Origin: Amphritea sp.
Lineage (GTDB): Bacteria; Pseudomonadota; Gammaproteobacteria; Pseudomonadales; Balneatricaceae
DNA length: 53,963 nt
Assembly: GCA_025800245.1 (NCBI GenBank)
Contig: JAOXSA010000502.1
Span: forward strand, 1-53,963
Direction: 5' to 3'
Part shown: positions 8,662-16,836 of the stretch, in pieces
Numbering within the stretch: the first letter of the stretch is position 1
Layout: every line of letters starts with the position of its first letter
The notes under the pieces: model-generated
What the model saw: the letters and a program-made list of their open reading frames with translations, nothing else
What the model was told of the DNA's origin: nothing
Database searches by the model: none
Position numbers and translations under genes: made by a program

Positions 8662-9237
8662 TTACGCCGTTTTACGTAACTGTTCTAACAGAGGCTTGTA
8701 GTAACCGATCTTGTGAATAGTCCGGTCGGCCACCTTGCCATCATCATCGTAATAACGCAGCTTCACCGCATCCTTATGATAAGGACTGGCCTCAAATTCA
8801 GCCACTTCTTCAGCACTCATTTTACCGCCCTGCAGATTGAATGAATTAACAGACGCCGCCGAAAGACGGCCATAGTAGTTGGGATCAACGGTACACAGAT
8901 AGCGCTTAGCCGCCACGTGCAATCGCACAGGCTCACTTACCTCAGGCGGATAGTAGCGCGCCAGAATGTCACCACCAGCATCTTCATGCAGGTTATCGAC
9001 ACCGTTTTCCAGAGCATCAAGGGGAAACTCACCGATAAAATGGCCAATATCATGCAGCAATGAAGCAACTATCAGCGCATCACTGGCGCCATCCTCCGCA
9101 GCACAGGCGGCAGACTGTTCCATATGATCAGCCATGGATACCGGCTCTCCCAGATAAGATTCCGGTCCCCGGCGCTCAAACAGCTCCAGCAGGAAATCTA
9201 CGATGTTGTCAGCCGTTACATCTTTTTTGTCGATCAT
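8662..9237 (-). CDS. tmpB: HD-domain di-iron oxygenase of the PhnZ/TmpB family (phosphonate C-P cleavage)
   Basis: PhnZ and TmpB are HD-fold mixed-valent di-iron oxygenases that cleave a 1-hydroxy-2-aminoethylphosphonate (TmpB: its N-trimethyl form) to glycine (betaine) plus phosphate. The likely iron ligands are H38, H62-D63 (LLHDIGH), H84 (LHEDAG), H107 and D164. K111 in HVAAKRYL fits the substrate-binding Lys. Y28 and E31 in SYLGEP match the Tyr/Glu lid pair of PhnZ, and the family stretch YYGRLSAASVNSF...GGKMS is present. The 191-residue length is typical. ATG follows AGGA. It lies 55 nt downstream of the AraC gene, and a TmpA-like oxygenase is just beyond. The choice of TmpB over PhnZ rests on that neighbour. 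Confidence 0.82.
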   Translation of the reverse strand: MIDKKDVTADNIVDFLLELFERRGPESYLGEPVSMADHMEQSAACAAEDGASDALIVASLLHDIGHFIGEFPLDALENGVDNLHEDAGGDILARYYPPEVSEPVRLHVAAKRYLCTVDPNYYGRLSAASVNSFNLQGGKMSAEEVAEFEASPYHKDAVKLRYYDDDGKVADRTIHKIGYYKPLLEQLRKTA

Positions 9238-9292
9238 CTTTGTTCCTCAGCGGCGAACCGCCCTCACCTTTTATTACATTCAGAAACAGGGA

Positions 9293-10093
9293 TTAAAAAC
9301 CACTTTTGATTTTCCGGTAGGCCGTTGGCGACAGCCCGATATGCTTTTTAAATACACGGGAAAAATACAGGGGATCCTGATAGCCGCACTGACGCGCAAT
9401 AGCATCAACGCTCAAATGGCTGAACAACAGCAATTTTGTTGCCTGTTCAACACGCTTGTTACCGATAAATCGCTTCGCAGAGATCCCCATCATACGACTG
9501 AACCAACGACTGAAATGACCCTCGCTGTGACCATTCAACGCCGCTAATTCATGGATTTGTAATGTTTCAGCCAGGTGGTCATCAATATAGCGAATCACCC
9601 TTTGCAGCCTCGGAAAATCATCATCGACGTCACTGTGCAACAAGCGGGCATCGGCCATAAATCCTGACAGCAATTGATACATAGCTCCCATGGCCTTTAA
9701 TTTCCCGGCATTATCATCCGTGGCATCAATGATGGCACTGAACAAACCGGGATCGGTCACAGCCAGTGGCTGATCAGGAGGTGCTATCAGGTCGAAAGCA
9801 TCAATTCCCTGGGCAACCTGAAGCGTGAAGGCACAGGCACCAATCTCCATCGGCTCATGACATCGGTAGTGGCACAGATGGTTCAATGGCACCACCACCA
9901 TAGAATCTCGCTGCAACGAAATTTCACAACGATCTGTCACGACACTGCCGGAACCACTGCGAGTATAGATAAGCCAGTTATAGGGCCGCTGATAACCATG
10001 ATATGCCCAGTCCAGCCCCGCCTGCTGCCAATATGAGCGCACAAGCGACAATCTCAGATTACTGTCAATGATTTCCAACGGGAACACCTTCAT
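9293..10093 (-). CDS. AraC-family transcriptional regulator, likely controls the phosphonate module
   Basis: This 266-residue regulator has an N-terminal cupin-like effector domain (residues about 20-110) and a C-terminal pair of helix-turn-helix motifs (about 165-262). The first begins VIRYIDDHLAETLQIHELA and the second includes SVDAIARQCGYQDPLYFSRV, both matching the AraC/XylS signature. It sits between the HD oxygenase gene (same strand, 55 nt downstream) and the TmpA-like gene (divergent, 119 nt). That placement suggests a local activator whose effector could be the phosphonate or a breakdown product. The effector is not known from sequence. Confidence 0.9.
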   Translation of the reverse strand: MKVFPLEIIDSNLRLSLVRSYWQQAGLDWAYHGYQRPYNWLIYTRSGSGSVVTDRCEISLQRDSMVVVPLNHLCHYRCHEPMEIGACAFTLQVAQGIDAFDLIAPPDQPLAVTDPGLFSAIIDATDDNAGKLKAMGAMYQLLSGFMADARLLHSDVDDDFPRLQRVIRYIDDHLAETLQIHELAALNGHSEGHFSRWFSRMMGISAKRFIGNKRVEQATKLLLFSHLSVDAIARQCGYQDPLYFSRVFKKHIGLSPTAYRKIKSGF

Positions 10094-10121
10094 CAGATTT
10101 ATCCATATTTATAACCATTAA

Positions 10122-10151
10122 TTACATACAAATAGTCATAAAACTTACATA
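10122..10151. promoter_or_regulatory. Direct repeat TTACATA-N16-TTACATA, candidate AraC operator
   Basis: TTACATA occurs at 10122-10128 and again at 10145-10151, a start-to-start spacing of 23 nt (about two helical turns). Paired direct repeats on one helix face are typical of AraC-family sites. The repeats lie in the AT-rich divergent control region between araC and the TmpA-like gene. Binding is inferred. Confidence 0.4.
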
Positions 10152-10212
10152 ACATATCAATACACTTTGAAACCGGTCAAGCAAGACTTTCTAAGAGATT
10201 CCATAAGGTAAA

Positions 10213-11280
10213 ATGACAATGCAGGATATTATCGAATTTGAAGGCTATCGTTTTCACAGTCTGTGGCTCAGGGATAACTGCCCCTGTTCAGAGTGTCGCC
10301 ATGAAAACGGGCAGCGCCTGCACGAAACCTGGCAACTGCCTGCCGATATTCAGATAGAAGAGTGCTCTGAAACAGAAACCGGCCTGAAAATCCGCTGGGC
10401 AGCTCCTCATTCACATGAGGCGATATTCAGTTACGAATTTCTCCGTCGGCACGCCTATGACAAACCGCACACTAACGACTCAACAGCAGCGCTGTGGGGT
10501 GGTGAATTCAATCTGCCTGAGTTCGGGTACCAGCAGGTGATACGCGACGCTAAGCAACGCCTGGAATGGCTTGACGCTGTCGAAAAATATGGCATCGCCC
10601 GCCTGACAGGCGTGCCCACCCAGCCCGGCATGATCCTGAAAGTAGTGGAACTGTTTGGTTTTGTCCGGGAAACAAACTACGGCACGCTGTTTGAAGTGCG
10701 CACCGAAGAGAAGCCACAGAATCTGGCCTACACACCGATTCCTTTGAGCCTGCATACCGACAACCCATACCGTAATCCAGTTCCAACATTGCAACTACTG
10801 CACTGCCTGATTAAAGCAGAACAAGGCGGGGTAACAGCGCTGACTGACGGGTTTAAAGCCGCAGAACTGCTGCGTGAGGAAGATCCTGCCGCATTTGCAC
10901 TGCTCAGCACTGAAACTGTCAGTTTCCGTTTCAGCAGTGCTGATGCGGATCTGCGCCATCAGGGCCGGATGATTACCGTCAATCCTCAGGGAAACATTAC
11001 CAATATACGTATTAACAACCGCTCTGCTGCGCCTTTTCAGGTGAGTTTTGACAATATGGCTGACTATTACAGGGCCTACCACAAGCTTATGACAATTATC
11101 CAGAGTGACCGTTGTAAGATCACTCTGACACTGGATGAAGGCGACCTGGTACTGTTCGATAACGAGCGCGTGCTTCACGGTCGTGAAGTACAGGCAATCG
11201 GAACCCGCCACCTGCAAGGCTGCTATGCTGATCGCGACGGCCTTCGCAGCACAGCAGCGGTTCTGCGCCGGAACAACTGA
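10213..11280 (+). CDS. tmpA: TmpA/gamma-butyrobetaine hydroxylase-like 2-oxoglutarate oxygenase
   Basis: A non-heme Fe(II)/2-oxoglutarate dioxygenase of the GBBH/TauD family. The N-terminal DUF971-type domain has a zinc site (C23, C25, C28 and probably H80). The catalytic triad is H181, D183 (SLHTDNP) and H322 (ERVLHGRE), with downstream arginines for 2-oxoglutarate. GBBH makes carnitine, but TmpA enzymes with the same architecture hydroxylate N-trimethyl-2-aminoethylphosphonate. A TmpB/PhnZ-type gene two genes away supports the TmpA role. An ATG at 10219 has better spacing from AAGG and is an alternative start. A terminator follows directly. Substrate identity is inference. Confidence 0.78.
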   Translation: MTMQDIIEFEGYRFHSLWLRDNCPCSECRHENGQRLHETWQLPADIQIEECSETETGLKIRWAAPHSHEAIFSYEFLRRHAYDKPHTNDSTAALWGGEFNLPEFGYQQVIRDAKQRLEWLDAVEKYGIARLTGVPTQPGMILKVVELFGFVRETNYGTLFEVRTEEKPQNLAYTPIPLSLHTDNPYRNPVPTLQLLHCLIKAEQGGVTALTDGFKAAELLREEDPAAFALLSTETVSFRFSSADADLRHQGRMITVNPQGNITNIRINNRSAAPFQVSFDNMADYYRAYHKLMTIIQSDRCKITLTLDEGDLVLFDNERVLHGREVQAIGTRHLQGCYADRDGLRSTAAVLRRNN

Positions 11281-11290
11281 GCCGTATTAC

Positions 11291-11322
11291 AAAAAAGCCC
11301 TGACTGATGCTCAGGGCTTTAT
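11291..11322. terminator. Bidirectional terminator between the TmpA-like gene and hprA
   Basis: A 10-bp stem AAAGCCCTGA / TCAGGGCTTT with a 7-nt loop and A/T tracts on both sides separates two convergent genes and can serve both. Confidence 0.85.
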
Positions 11323-11344
11323 TATTGCTGCGATTAAGGACCAG

Positions 11345-12298
11345 CTATACAATCCGGCGTGCTGTATTCCCGGCCTTAAAGCCACAAATTGAACCGATTA
11401 ACTGATCAACTATGCGTTGACGCGCCTCTACACTCCCCCAGGCACTGTGCGGTGTAATAATCAGGTTAGGAATATCCTCCGCCAGCAAAGGATTGTCTGC
11501 TGTAGGGGGTTCTACTGTCAGAACATCCGTCGCAGCACCGGCAAGATGCCCTGTTCTTAGGGCATCAGCCAGCGCTGACTCATTAACGATTCCACCCCGG
11601 GCGGCATTAATCAGGAAGCTACCGGATTTCATCTGATCCAATTCTGCCTCACCGATCAGATTCCGGGTTACCTCAGTCAGAGGGCAGTGTAAGGAAAGTA
11701 CATTGGCCTGATTCAGCACGTCGGACAATGGCAAACGCCCCGTTTCAGGTCTGCCACCAGGACGCTGCGCAACCAGCAGATTCATGCCAAAGGCTTCAGC
11801 CAGTCGCCCGACCTCTCTACCCAGCGTACCGTAACCAACAATACCCAGCGTTTTGCCGGATAACTCCTGAATGGGATAGTCCAGCAGACAGAACTGGCTG
11901 GATTTCTCCCAATCACCATTTCTAGCTGAACGGTTATATGCCAGCAGGTTAGTATGCAGTGCCAGCATCAGGCTGAATACATGCTGAGCCACCGAGGCGG
12001 TACCATAACCCTGACAATTGGTTACCTGAATACCCAGCTCGGCAGCGGCTTCCAGATCAACATTGTTAGTGCCGGTAGCAGCAATACAGATAAGCCGGAG
12101 ACGTTTTGCAGACCTCAATGTTGTCTCGTTAAGGACAACCTTATTCACGATCACCACTTCAGCATCAGCAATTCGCGTCTCTACCTGATCCGGTAACGTC
12201 AGGTCATAGCAACAGAATGAATCAACCGCTCCTTTCAATTCCTGCAGGTTCAGATCCTGCTTATCCAGACTATCCAGATCAAGAAATACCGCTTTCAT
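11345..12298 (-). CDS. hprA: D-2-hydroxyacid dehydrogenase, hydroxypyruvate reductase-like
   Basis: A 317-residue NAD(P)-dependent dehydrogenase of the D-isomer-specific 2-hydroxyacid family, closest in pattern to glycerate dehydrogenase/hydroxypyruvate reductase (HprA). The Rossmann motif GIVGYGTLGREV lies near residue 152. The catalytic Arg is in NAARGGIVNE, the Glu in TVEPP and the His in ITPHSAWGS. The N-terminal segment LICIAATGTNNVDLEAA is also typical. ATG at 12298 follows AGAGGATAGTGA. It converges on the TmpA-like gene across a terminator. The substrate (hydroxypyruvate or glyoxylate versus another 2-oxoacid) is inferred from family resemblance. Confidence 0.85.
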   Translation of the reverse strand: MKAVFLDLDSLDKQDLNLQELKGAVDSFCCYDLTLPDQVETRIADAEVVIVNKVVLNETTLRSAKRLRLICIAATGTNNVDLEAAAELGIQVTNCQGYGTASVAQHVFSLMLALHTNLLAYNRSARNGDWEKSSQFCLLDYPIQELSGKTLGIVGYGTLGREVGRLAEAFGMNLLVAQRPGGRPETGRLPLSDVLNQANVLSLHCPLTEVTRNLIGEAELDQMKSGSFLINAARGGIVNESALADALRTGHLAGAATDVLTVEPPTADNPLLAEDIPNLIITPHSAWGSVEARQRIVDQLIGSICGFKAGNTARRIV

Positions 12299-12336
12299 TC
12301 ACTATCCTCTATTCTGTCCCGAAGGCTGCAGACAAA

Positions 12337-12358
12337 AAAAGGGGCCTCAGCCCCTTTT
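12337..12358 (-). terminator. Rho-independent terminator for dapA-bamC
   Basis: Read on the minus strand, AAAAGGGGC-TGAG-GCCCC is followed by a run of seven T residues. It lies 18 nt beyond the bamC stop codon. Confidence 0.85.
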
Positions 12359-12375
12359 CGTTACGCAATGTTGTT

Positions 12376-13770
12376 TCAGATTTTCTCTTTAATTTCCCAG
12401 AGAATCTCATCCGCAATAATCGCCGGAGCAGACAGCCCCTGACGGTTCTTCACGGTCAGGAACACACCATTAGCAGTCCGGTTCATATGCAGCTGGTATT
12501 CACCAATATGCTCGTACTTACCGGTCTTATCGTTGTATACGCCGTCCTGTTCATCGCCGAAGATATAGACAACCTCTCCAGCAAACCAGATCTTAAAGCC
12601 CTTACGGTCAGCATCTGTTTGCTTATCGATATTGAACTCGTCAGCAACACCGTTTTCGGCATCCAGATCATCAATGCTGTACTGTTTAGAACTATAAGAC
12701 GGACCACCCTCTTCTTCCTGATCTCCGAAGCCCAGAGCCTTACCGAAAGCAGAATCGTTGAGCGTGACTGCTTTACGATCAGAGTGTAGCCATTCGAAGA
12801 ACCCCATCTTCTCGGTATCATCAAACGGCGTTGAAGTGGTGTAGGTCATATAGATCACACCGATGGACTGATCGCGAGTCCCGATATCCAGCTCAGTTTT
12901 GTCCAGCGCAGCATTAACCTGCTGCCATGCCTGATCAACAGGTACCGTGATTTTAAGCGCCGGGAAGCCCTTAGAATCACGTCCCATCTGCGGTCGGTTA
13001 TCAGACTGCTGCTTCAGTGCCAACAGACTATGGCTACCGGCATCGGAGCTGGACTTACTCAGATATCGCAGCATTTCGAACATCATGTCAGTTTTATAAC
13101 CAACATTCTCTGCTGCATTCTGCCAGTCAACCGATACAGGCTTCTCATCCTGCGCAACACGAACGTGCTTCATCGCGATGCTGGTCCGGTTGTAATCATT
13201 CTCGACCGGACGCACCGAAATCTGCAGTTTGTCACTGACAGGGCCTTCGATATCCTGGAAAGTCAGTCGCTTGATCATGCTGTCCATGAAGCTGTAGTCC
13301 TTACCAGCAGTATCAACCCAGACGGTTTCCATCATGCCTTCGCGCGGCGCAGATTTCGCCAGCTCAACATTGTTGAAACGCCAGAACTCCTGAATCTGAA
13401 CCCAGACATCCCCGACAGGTTCATCAACGATAATGACCTTATTGCGACCTTCCCGCTTCAGATTGACCCGGTCATTACCGGCATCAGCATAGAAAAATTC
13501 CGGACGAGGTACTTCAAAATCACCGCTTCTTGCAGAGGCAGTCTGACCTGCGTTAGGGACTACAAGGCGATCTTCCATCTCCTTAGAGCGGGCCCGGATA
13601 GATGGTGGCAACTCCAGGCGATCACTTGCCTTTGCCTCTTCATAATCCTGGCTCCGGTCATTGATAATGCCATTCTCGCCGTAAATCGGATTCGAATAGG
13701 AGCCACACCCAGTCACACTTAACACAGCTACTGCCAGCGGCAGCAAAGTGATTCTTCTCATTCTGCTCAT
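12376..13770 (-). CDS. bamC: Outer membrane protein assembly lipoprotein BamC
   Basis: BamC (NlpB/DapX) is a lipoprotein of the BAM complex that inserts beta-barrel proteins into the outer membrane. The signal peptide ends in a lipobox with C22 (SVTGC). A proline-rich, poorly ordered segment follows (residues about 25-100), then two helix-grip domains (about 105-235 and 265-440). At 464 residues it is longer than the 344 of E. coli; part of the extra length is an acidic insertion in the second domain (about residues 345-395). It starts 10 nt after dapA, the same order as in E. coli and Pseudomonas. An ATG at 13761 is a possible alternative start. Confidence 0.92.
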   Translation of the reverse strand: MSRMRRITLLPLAVAVLSVTGCGSYSNPIYGENGIINDRSQDYEEAKASDRLELPPSIRARSKEMEDRLVVPNAGQTASARSGDFEVPRPEFFYADAGNDRVNLKREGRNKVIIVDEPVGDVWVQIQEFWRFNNVELAKSAPREGMMETVWVDTAGKDYSFMDSMIKRLTFQDIEGPVSDKLQISVRPVENDYNRTSIAMKHVRVAQDEKPVSVDWQNAAENVGYKTDMMFEMLRYLSKSSSDAGSHSLLALKQQSDNRPQMGRDSKGFPALKITVPVDQAWQQVNAALDKTELDIGTRDQSIGVIYMTYTTSTPFDDTEKMGFFEWLHSDRKAVTLNDSAFGKALGFGDQEEEGGPSYSSKQYSIDDLDAENGVADEFNIDKQTDADRKGFKIWFAGEVVYIFGDEQDGVYNDKTGKYEHIGEYQLHMNRTANGVFLTVKNRQGLSAPAIIADEILWEIKEKI

Positions 13771-13780
13771 CCGTTCAAAT

Positions 13781-14656
13781 TCAGATAATTTCGCACGCTT
13801 TCAGTGCTTCGCGCACCTGTCCCTGATAGCGCTCATCCAGAACGGTCAGTGGCAGGCGAATTCCTTCGCTCATCATACCCATCTCAGCCATCGCCCATTT
13901 AACAGGGATCGGATTAGCTTCGACAAACATGGCATCATGCAGTTGCATCAGTGAGTCCTGAATTGCACGGGCAGCATCGGCCTCACCGGCAATCGCCAGA
14001 CGGCACAGTTCACCCATCTGAGCAGGCGCGACGTTCGCGGTAACAGAGATGTTACCGTCACCACCCAGCAGCATCAGCTCAACAGCCGTACCGTCATCAC
14101 CGGAATAGATCGCGAAATCTTTTGGTGCTTTGTCAATCAGCTCTTTAGCCCGATCCAGATCGCCAGTGGCTTCTTTAATACCGATAATGTTCGGAATCTC
14201 AGCCAGACGCAGCACAGTCTCAGGCAGCATGTCACAAGCGGTACGGCCCGGAACATTGTAAAGAATCTGTGGAATATCTACCGCTTCAGCCAGCGTTTTG
14301 TAGTGCAGGTACAGACCTTCCTGGGTCGGCTTATTGTAGTAAGGCGTAACCAGCAGGCAGGCATCAGCACCGGCTTCCTTAGCCGCTTCAGTCAGCTCGA
14401 TCGCTTCCTGTGTTGAGTTTGCACCGGTACCGGCGATCACTGGAATCGCACCGGCAACACGCTCAACCACCCGTTTAATGACCTGACAGTGCTCATCACA
14501 ATTCAGCGTTGCGGATTCGCCGGTAGTACCGACGGCGACAATGGAATCGGTACCCTTTTCCAGATGAAAGTCTACGACTTTATCCAGCGCATCCCAGTCG
14601 AGATCGCCGTTAGACTTCATCGGGGTAACAAGAGCAACAATGCTGCCAGTAATCAT
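13781..14656 (-). CDS. dapA: 4-hydroxy-tetrahydrodipicolinate synthase
   Basis: DapA condenses pyruvate with aspartate semialdehyde in lysine/diaminopimelate synthesis. The Schiff-base Lys is K161 ([10 protein letters not shown]), and T44, T45 (GTTGES) and Y133 (YNVPGRT) form the proton relay. I chose ATG at 14656 (291 aa) because it follows TGGAGAC and gives the canonical N-terminus [13 protein letters not shown]; an upstream in-frame start at 14716 would add an unrelated leader. It is the first gene of dapA-bamC and is divergent from bcp. Confidence 0.97.
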   Translation of the reverse strand: MITGSIVALVTPMKSNGDLDWDALDKVVDFHLEKGTDSIVAVGTTGESATLNCDEHCQVIKRVVERVAGAIPVIAGTGANSTQEAIELTEAAKEAGADACLLVTPYYNKPTQEGLYLHYKTLAEAVDIPQILYNVPGRTACDMLPETVLRLAEIPNIIGIKEATGDLDRAKELIDKAPKDFAIYSGDDGTAVELMLLGGDGNISVTANVAPAQMGELCRLAIAGEADAARAIQDSLMQLHDAMFVEANPIPVKWAMAEMGMMSEGIRLPLTVLDERYQGQVREALKACEII

Positions 14657-14871
14657 TTCTGTCTCCAACAAGGTGTATGAACGGCCTATGGTACTTGCCT
14701 GCGTTTCCACGCTCAACCCATTTTATCTCAATAGGTTAGAGGTAAAATCAGCAGATAATTGAAGCCGCTCAATCCGGTTTAATCTGTTATCTTATAAAAG
14801 GCGTATCATTCTAACTGATCTCAATCAGATAAGCGTAGTTTTTACCCTGTTTTTTTTATTAAGGATTCAAT

Positions 14872-15339
14872 ATGAGCCAACCTGAAATTGATCAGCCGGT
14901 CAGCGACTTTACTGCAGCGGCTACCAGCGATACCGAAGTGACTCTTTCAGCTCTGAAAGGTTCCAACGTAGTGATCTATTTTTACCCTAAAGACAACACG
15001 CCTGGCTGCACCACTGAAGGCCAGGATTTCCGTGATGCCTTTGCCGACTTTCAGGCAGCCAACACCGTTATCTTCGGTGTTTCCCGCGATAGCCTGCGAG
15101 TTCACGAAAACTTCAGAGCTAAGCATGAGTTCCCGTTTGAACTGATCAGCGATCCGGATGAAGCACTCTGTAAACTGTTTGATGTGATCAAGCTGAAGAA
15201 GATGTATGGCAAAGAACATCTGGGGGTTGAACGCAGCACCTTCCTGATCGATAAAGACGGTATTCTTCGCCAGGAATGGCGTAAAGTGAAAGTCAAAGAG
15301 CACGTTGCCGAAGTACTGGCAGCAGCTCAGGCTCTGTAA
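14872..15339 (+). CDS. bcp: Thioredoxin-dependent thiol peroxidase Bcp (PrxQ family)
   Basis: A 155-residue peroxiredoxin that reduces hydroperoxides. The peroxidatic cysteine is C46 in YPKDNTPGCTTEG. Position 51, which carries the resolving Cys in many Bcp/PrxQ proteins (PGCT followed five residues later by C), is Gln here. The only other cysteine seen is C100 (EALCKLFD). The enzyme may therefore use C100 or an external thiol for resolution. Gene order with dapA on one side and perM-tusA-bepA on the other matches Pseudomonas. It is followed by a strong terminator. Confidence 0.95.
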   Translation: MSQPEIDQPVSDFTAAATSDTEVTLSALKGSNVVIYFYPKDNTPGCTTEGQDFRDAFADFQAANTVIFGVSRDSLRVHENFRAKHEFPFELISDPDEALCKLFDVIKLKKMYGKEHLGVERSTFLIDKDGILRQEWRKVKVKEHVAEVLAAAQAL

Positions 15340-15353
15340 TTCTCTGCCACAAA

Positions 15354-15378
15354 AAAAGCCGGCATATGCCGGCTTTTT
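15354..15378. terminator. Bidirectional terminator between bcp and the PerM-family gene
   Basis: A perfect stem AAAAAGCCGGCA / TGCCGGCTTTTT with a 1-2 nt apex and A/T tracts on both sides lies between convergent genes. Confidence 0.9.
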
Positions 15379-15394
15379 AGATCTCAATCCATCA

Positions 15395-16471
15395 CTATTC
15401 CAGTGACTGGCTTGCGCCTAAAGCATGAGTTTTAGGCCACGCGTTGAGTATAGCCTTGATCAGGGTTGCCAGTGGAATGGCGAAAAATACGCCCCAGAAT
15501 CCCCAGATGCTACCAAACACAAGCACCGCAATAATAATCGAAACCGGATGCAGATTGACCGCTTCAGAGAAAAGTAAGGGGACCAGCACATTGCCATCCA
15601 ACGCCTGGATAATGCCGTAAGCCAGCATCAGATACCAGAATTCATTAGTCCACCCCCACTGCACAAAGCCGATCAGAGCTACCGGCAAGGTTACCAGTGC
15701 TGCACCAATGTATGGGATCAGCACCGACAAGCCAACCATGATACCGAGCAGTGCCGCGTAATTGATTCCCAGGAATGCAAACACAACATAAGTAACTGAA
15801 CCAACAATAAGAATCTCAATTACCTTGCCACGTACATAGTTAGCTATCTGCTGATCCATCTCGTTCCATACCTGAGTCAGCATCGCTTTTTTCTGTGGCA
15901 GGAAGGATACCCACCAGCGCACCAGATTGCCGCCGTCCTTCAGGAAGAAGAACACCAGAATCGGCACCAGCACCAGATAGATAAGCAGCGCGATAATCCC
16001 GGTAATGGAGTTCAGGGAGTAGGTTACAACCCACTGCCCTAATAAACTGAGCTCTGCTGTGGCCATATCGATAATCTGGCTGATCTGCTGTTCAGAGAAA
16101 ATCTCCGGATACTGCTGCGGAAGCAGCAGGAGCACAGATTTTGCCTCCGCAACCATTCTCGGCAGTTCATTAAAGAGGTTAACAGACTGCTTCCAGGCCA
16201 GTGGCAGGATAAACAGCAACAGCGATAACAACACCCCGACAAACAACAGAAACACCAGCAACACCGAAGCCAGGTGGGGGACTTTCCGCTGTTGTAACCA
16301 ATCGATCAGGCCCTGCATCAGAAACGCAAGAATGACACTGATAAATACCGGCGTTAACGGCTGACCAAGATAGAGAATAACGCCCAGTGCTCCGGCCAGC
16401 AGGACGAAAAACAGCATCACCTCTTCATTTGAAAAGTAGCTATCGATCCATTTGCTGAAAATCTTTTTCAC
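15395..16471 (-). CDS. AI-2E family (PerM-like) inner-membrane transporter
   Basis: A 358-residue membrane protein of the AI-2E/PerM (former UPF0118) family, with about eight hydrophobic segments and a central soluble stretch. Conserved pieces include LLIYLVLVPILVFFFLKDGG and the glycine-rich LLGIMVGLSVLIPYIGAAL, then NLHPVSIIIAVLVFG. Members are linked to Na+/H+ antiport or small-molecule export; the substrate is not clear here. The start is GTG at 16471 after CAGGAG. It lies 20 nt downstream of tusA, so the two are probably co-transcribed. A second paralogue is at 43978-45045. Confidence 0.88.
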   Translation of the reverse strand: MKKIFSKWIDSYFSNEEVMLFFVLLAGALGVILYLGQPLTPVFISVILAFLMQGLIDWLQQRKVPHLASVLLVFLLFVGVLLSLLLFILPLAWKQSVNLFNELPRMVAEAKSVLLLLPQQYPEIFSEQQISQIIDMATAELSLLGQWVVTYSLNSITGIIALLIYLVLVPILVFFFLKDGGNLVRWWVSFLPQKKAMLTQVWNEMDQQIANYVRGKVIEILIVGSVTYVVFAFLGINYAALLGIMVGLSVLIPYIGAALVTLPVALIGFVQWGWTNEFWYLMLAYGIIQALDGNVLVPLLFSEAVNLHPVSIIIAVLVFGSIWGFWGVFFAIPLATLIKAILNAWPKTHALGASQSLE

Positions 16472-16491
16472 GCTAAATCACTCCTGACCGT

Positions 16492-16728
16492 TCAACCACG
16501 CTTAATAAGATAGATGTATTCGTCGCCCTCAGTGAACGATTGCAACATCTGATGGTCTGACTGATCGGTATAGGCTTTGAAATCCCGTACTGAACCCTGG
16601 TCAGTCGCTATCACTTTCAGTACTGCACCTGCTGCCAGTTTGTGTAATGCCTGTTTTGCTTTCAGCAACGGCAACGGACAGCTTAAACCGCGAGCGTCCA
16701 GCAGTTCATCAAACTGTAATTCATTCAT
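16492..16728 (-). CDS. tusA: Sulfur carrier protein TusA
   Basis: TusA-family proteins (78 residues here) carry a persulfide on a conserved cysteine and hand sulfur from cysteine desulfurases to tRNA thiolation and other acceptors. The motif is LDARGLSCPLPLLKAKQ, with the active C17 followed by the typical P-x-P. It is divergent from bepA and upstream of perM, the same context as in Pseudomonas. Because several TusA paralogues can exist, the exact pathway is less certain than the family. Confidence 0.88.
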   Translation of the reverse strand: MNELQFDELLDARGLSCPLPLLKAKQALHKLAAGAVLKVIATDQGSVRDFKAYTDQSDHQMLQSFTEGDEYIYLIKRG

Positions 16729-16788
16729 GGCAACAGATTTCCCGGTTTTTCATTTAGGATCAGCAATATATACCAAAAAGTGGGGTAA

Positions 16789-16794
16789 TATAAT
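16789..16794 (+). promoter_or_regulatory. Putative -10 box for bepA
   Basis: A consensus TATAAT lies 48 nt upstream of the chosen bepA start within the bepA/tusA divergent region. No good -35 is seen at 17 nt spacing. Confidence 0.35.
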
Positions 16795-16836
16795 CCGCCT
16801 TAGGGATATTCTTAACTGATGTGTAAGGACCAGAAT

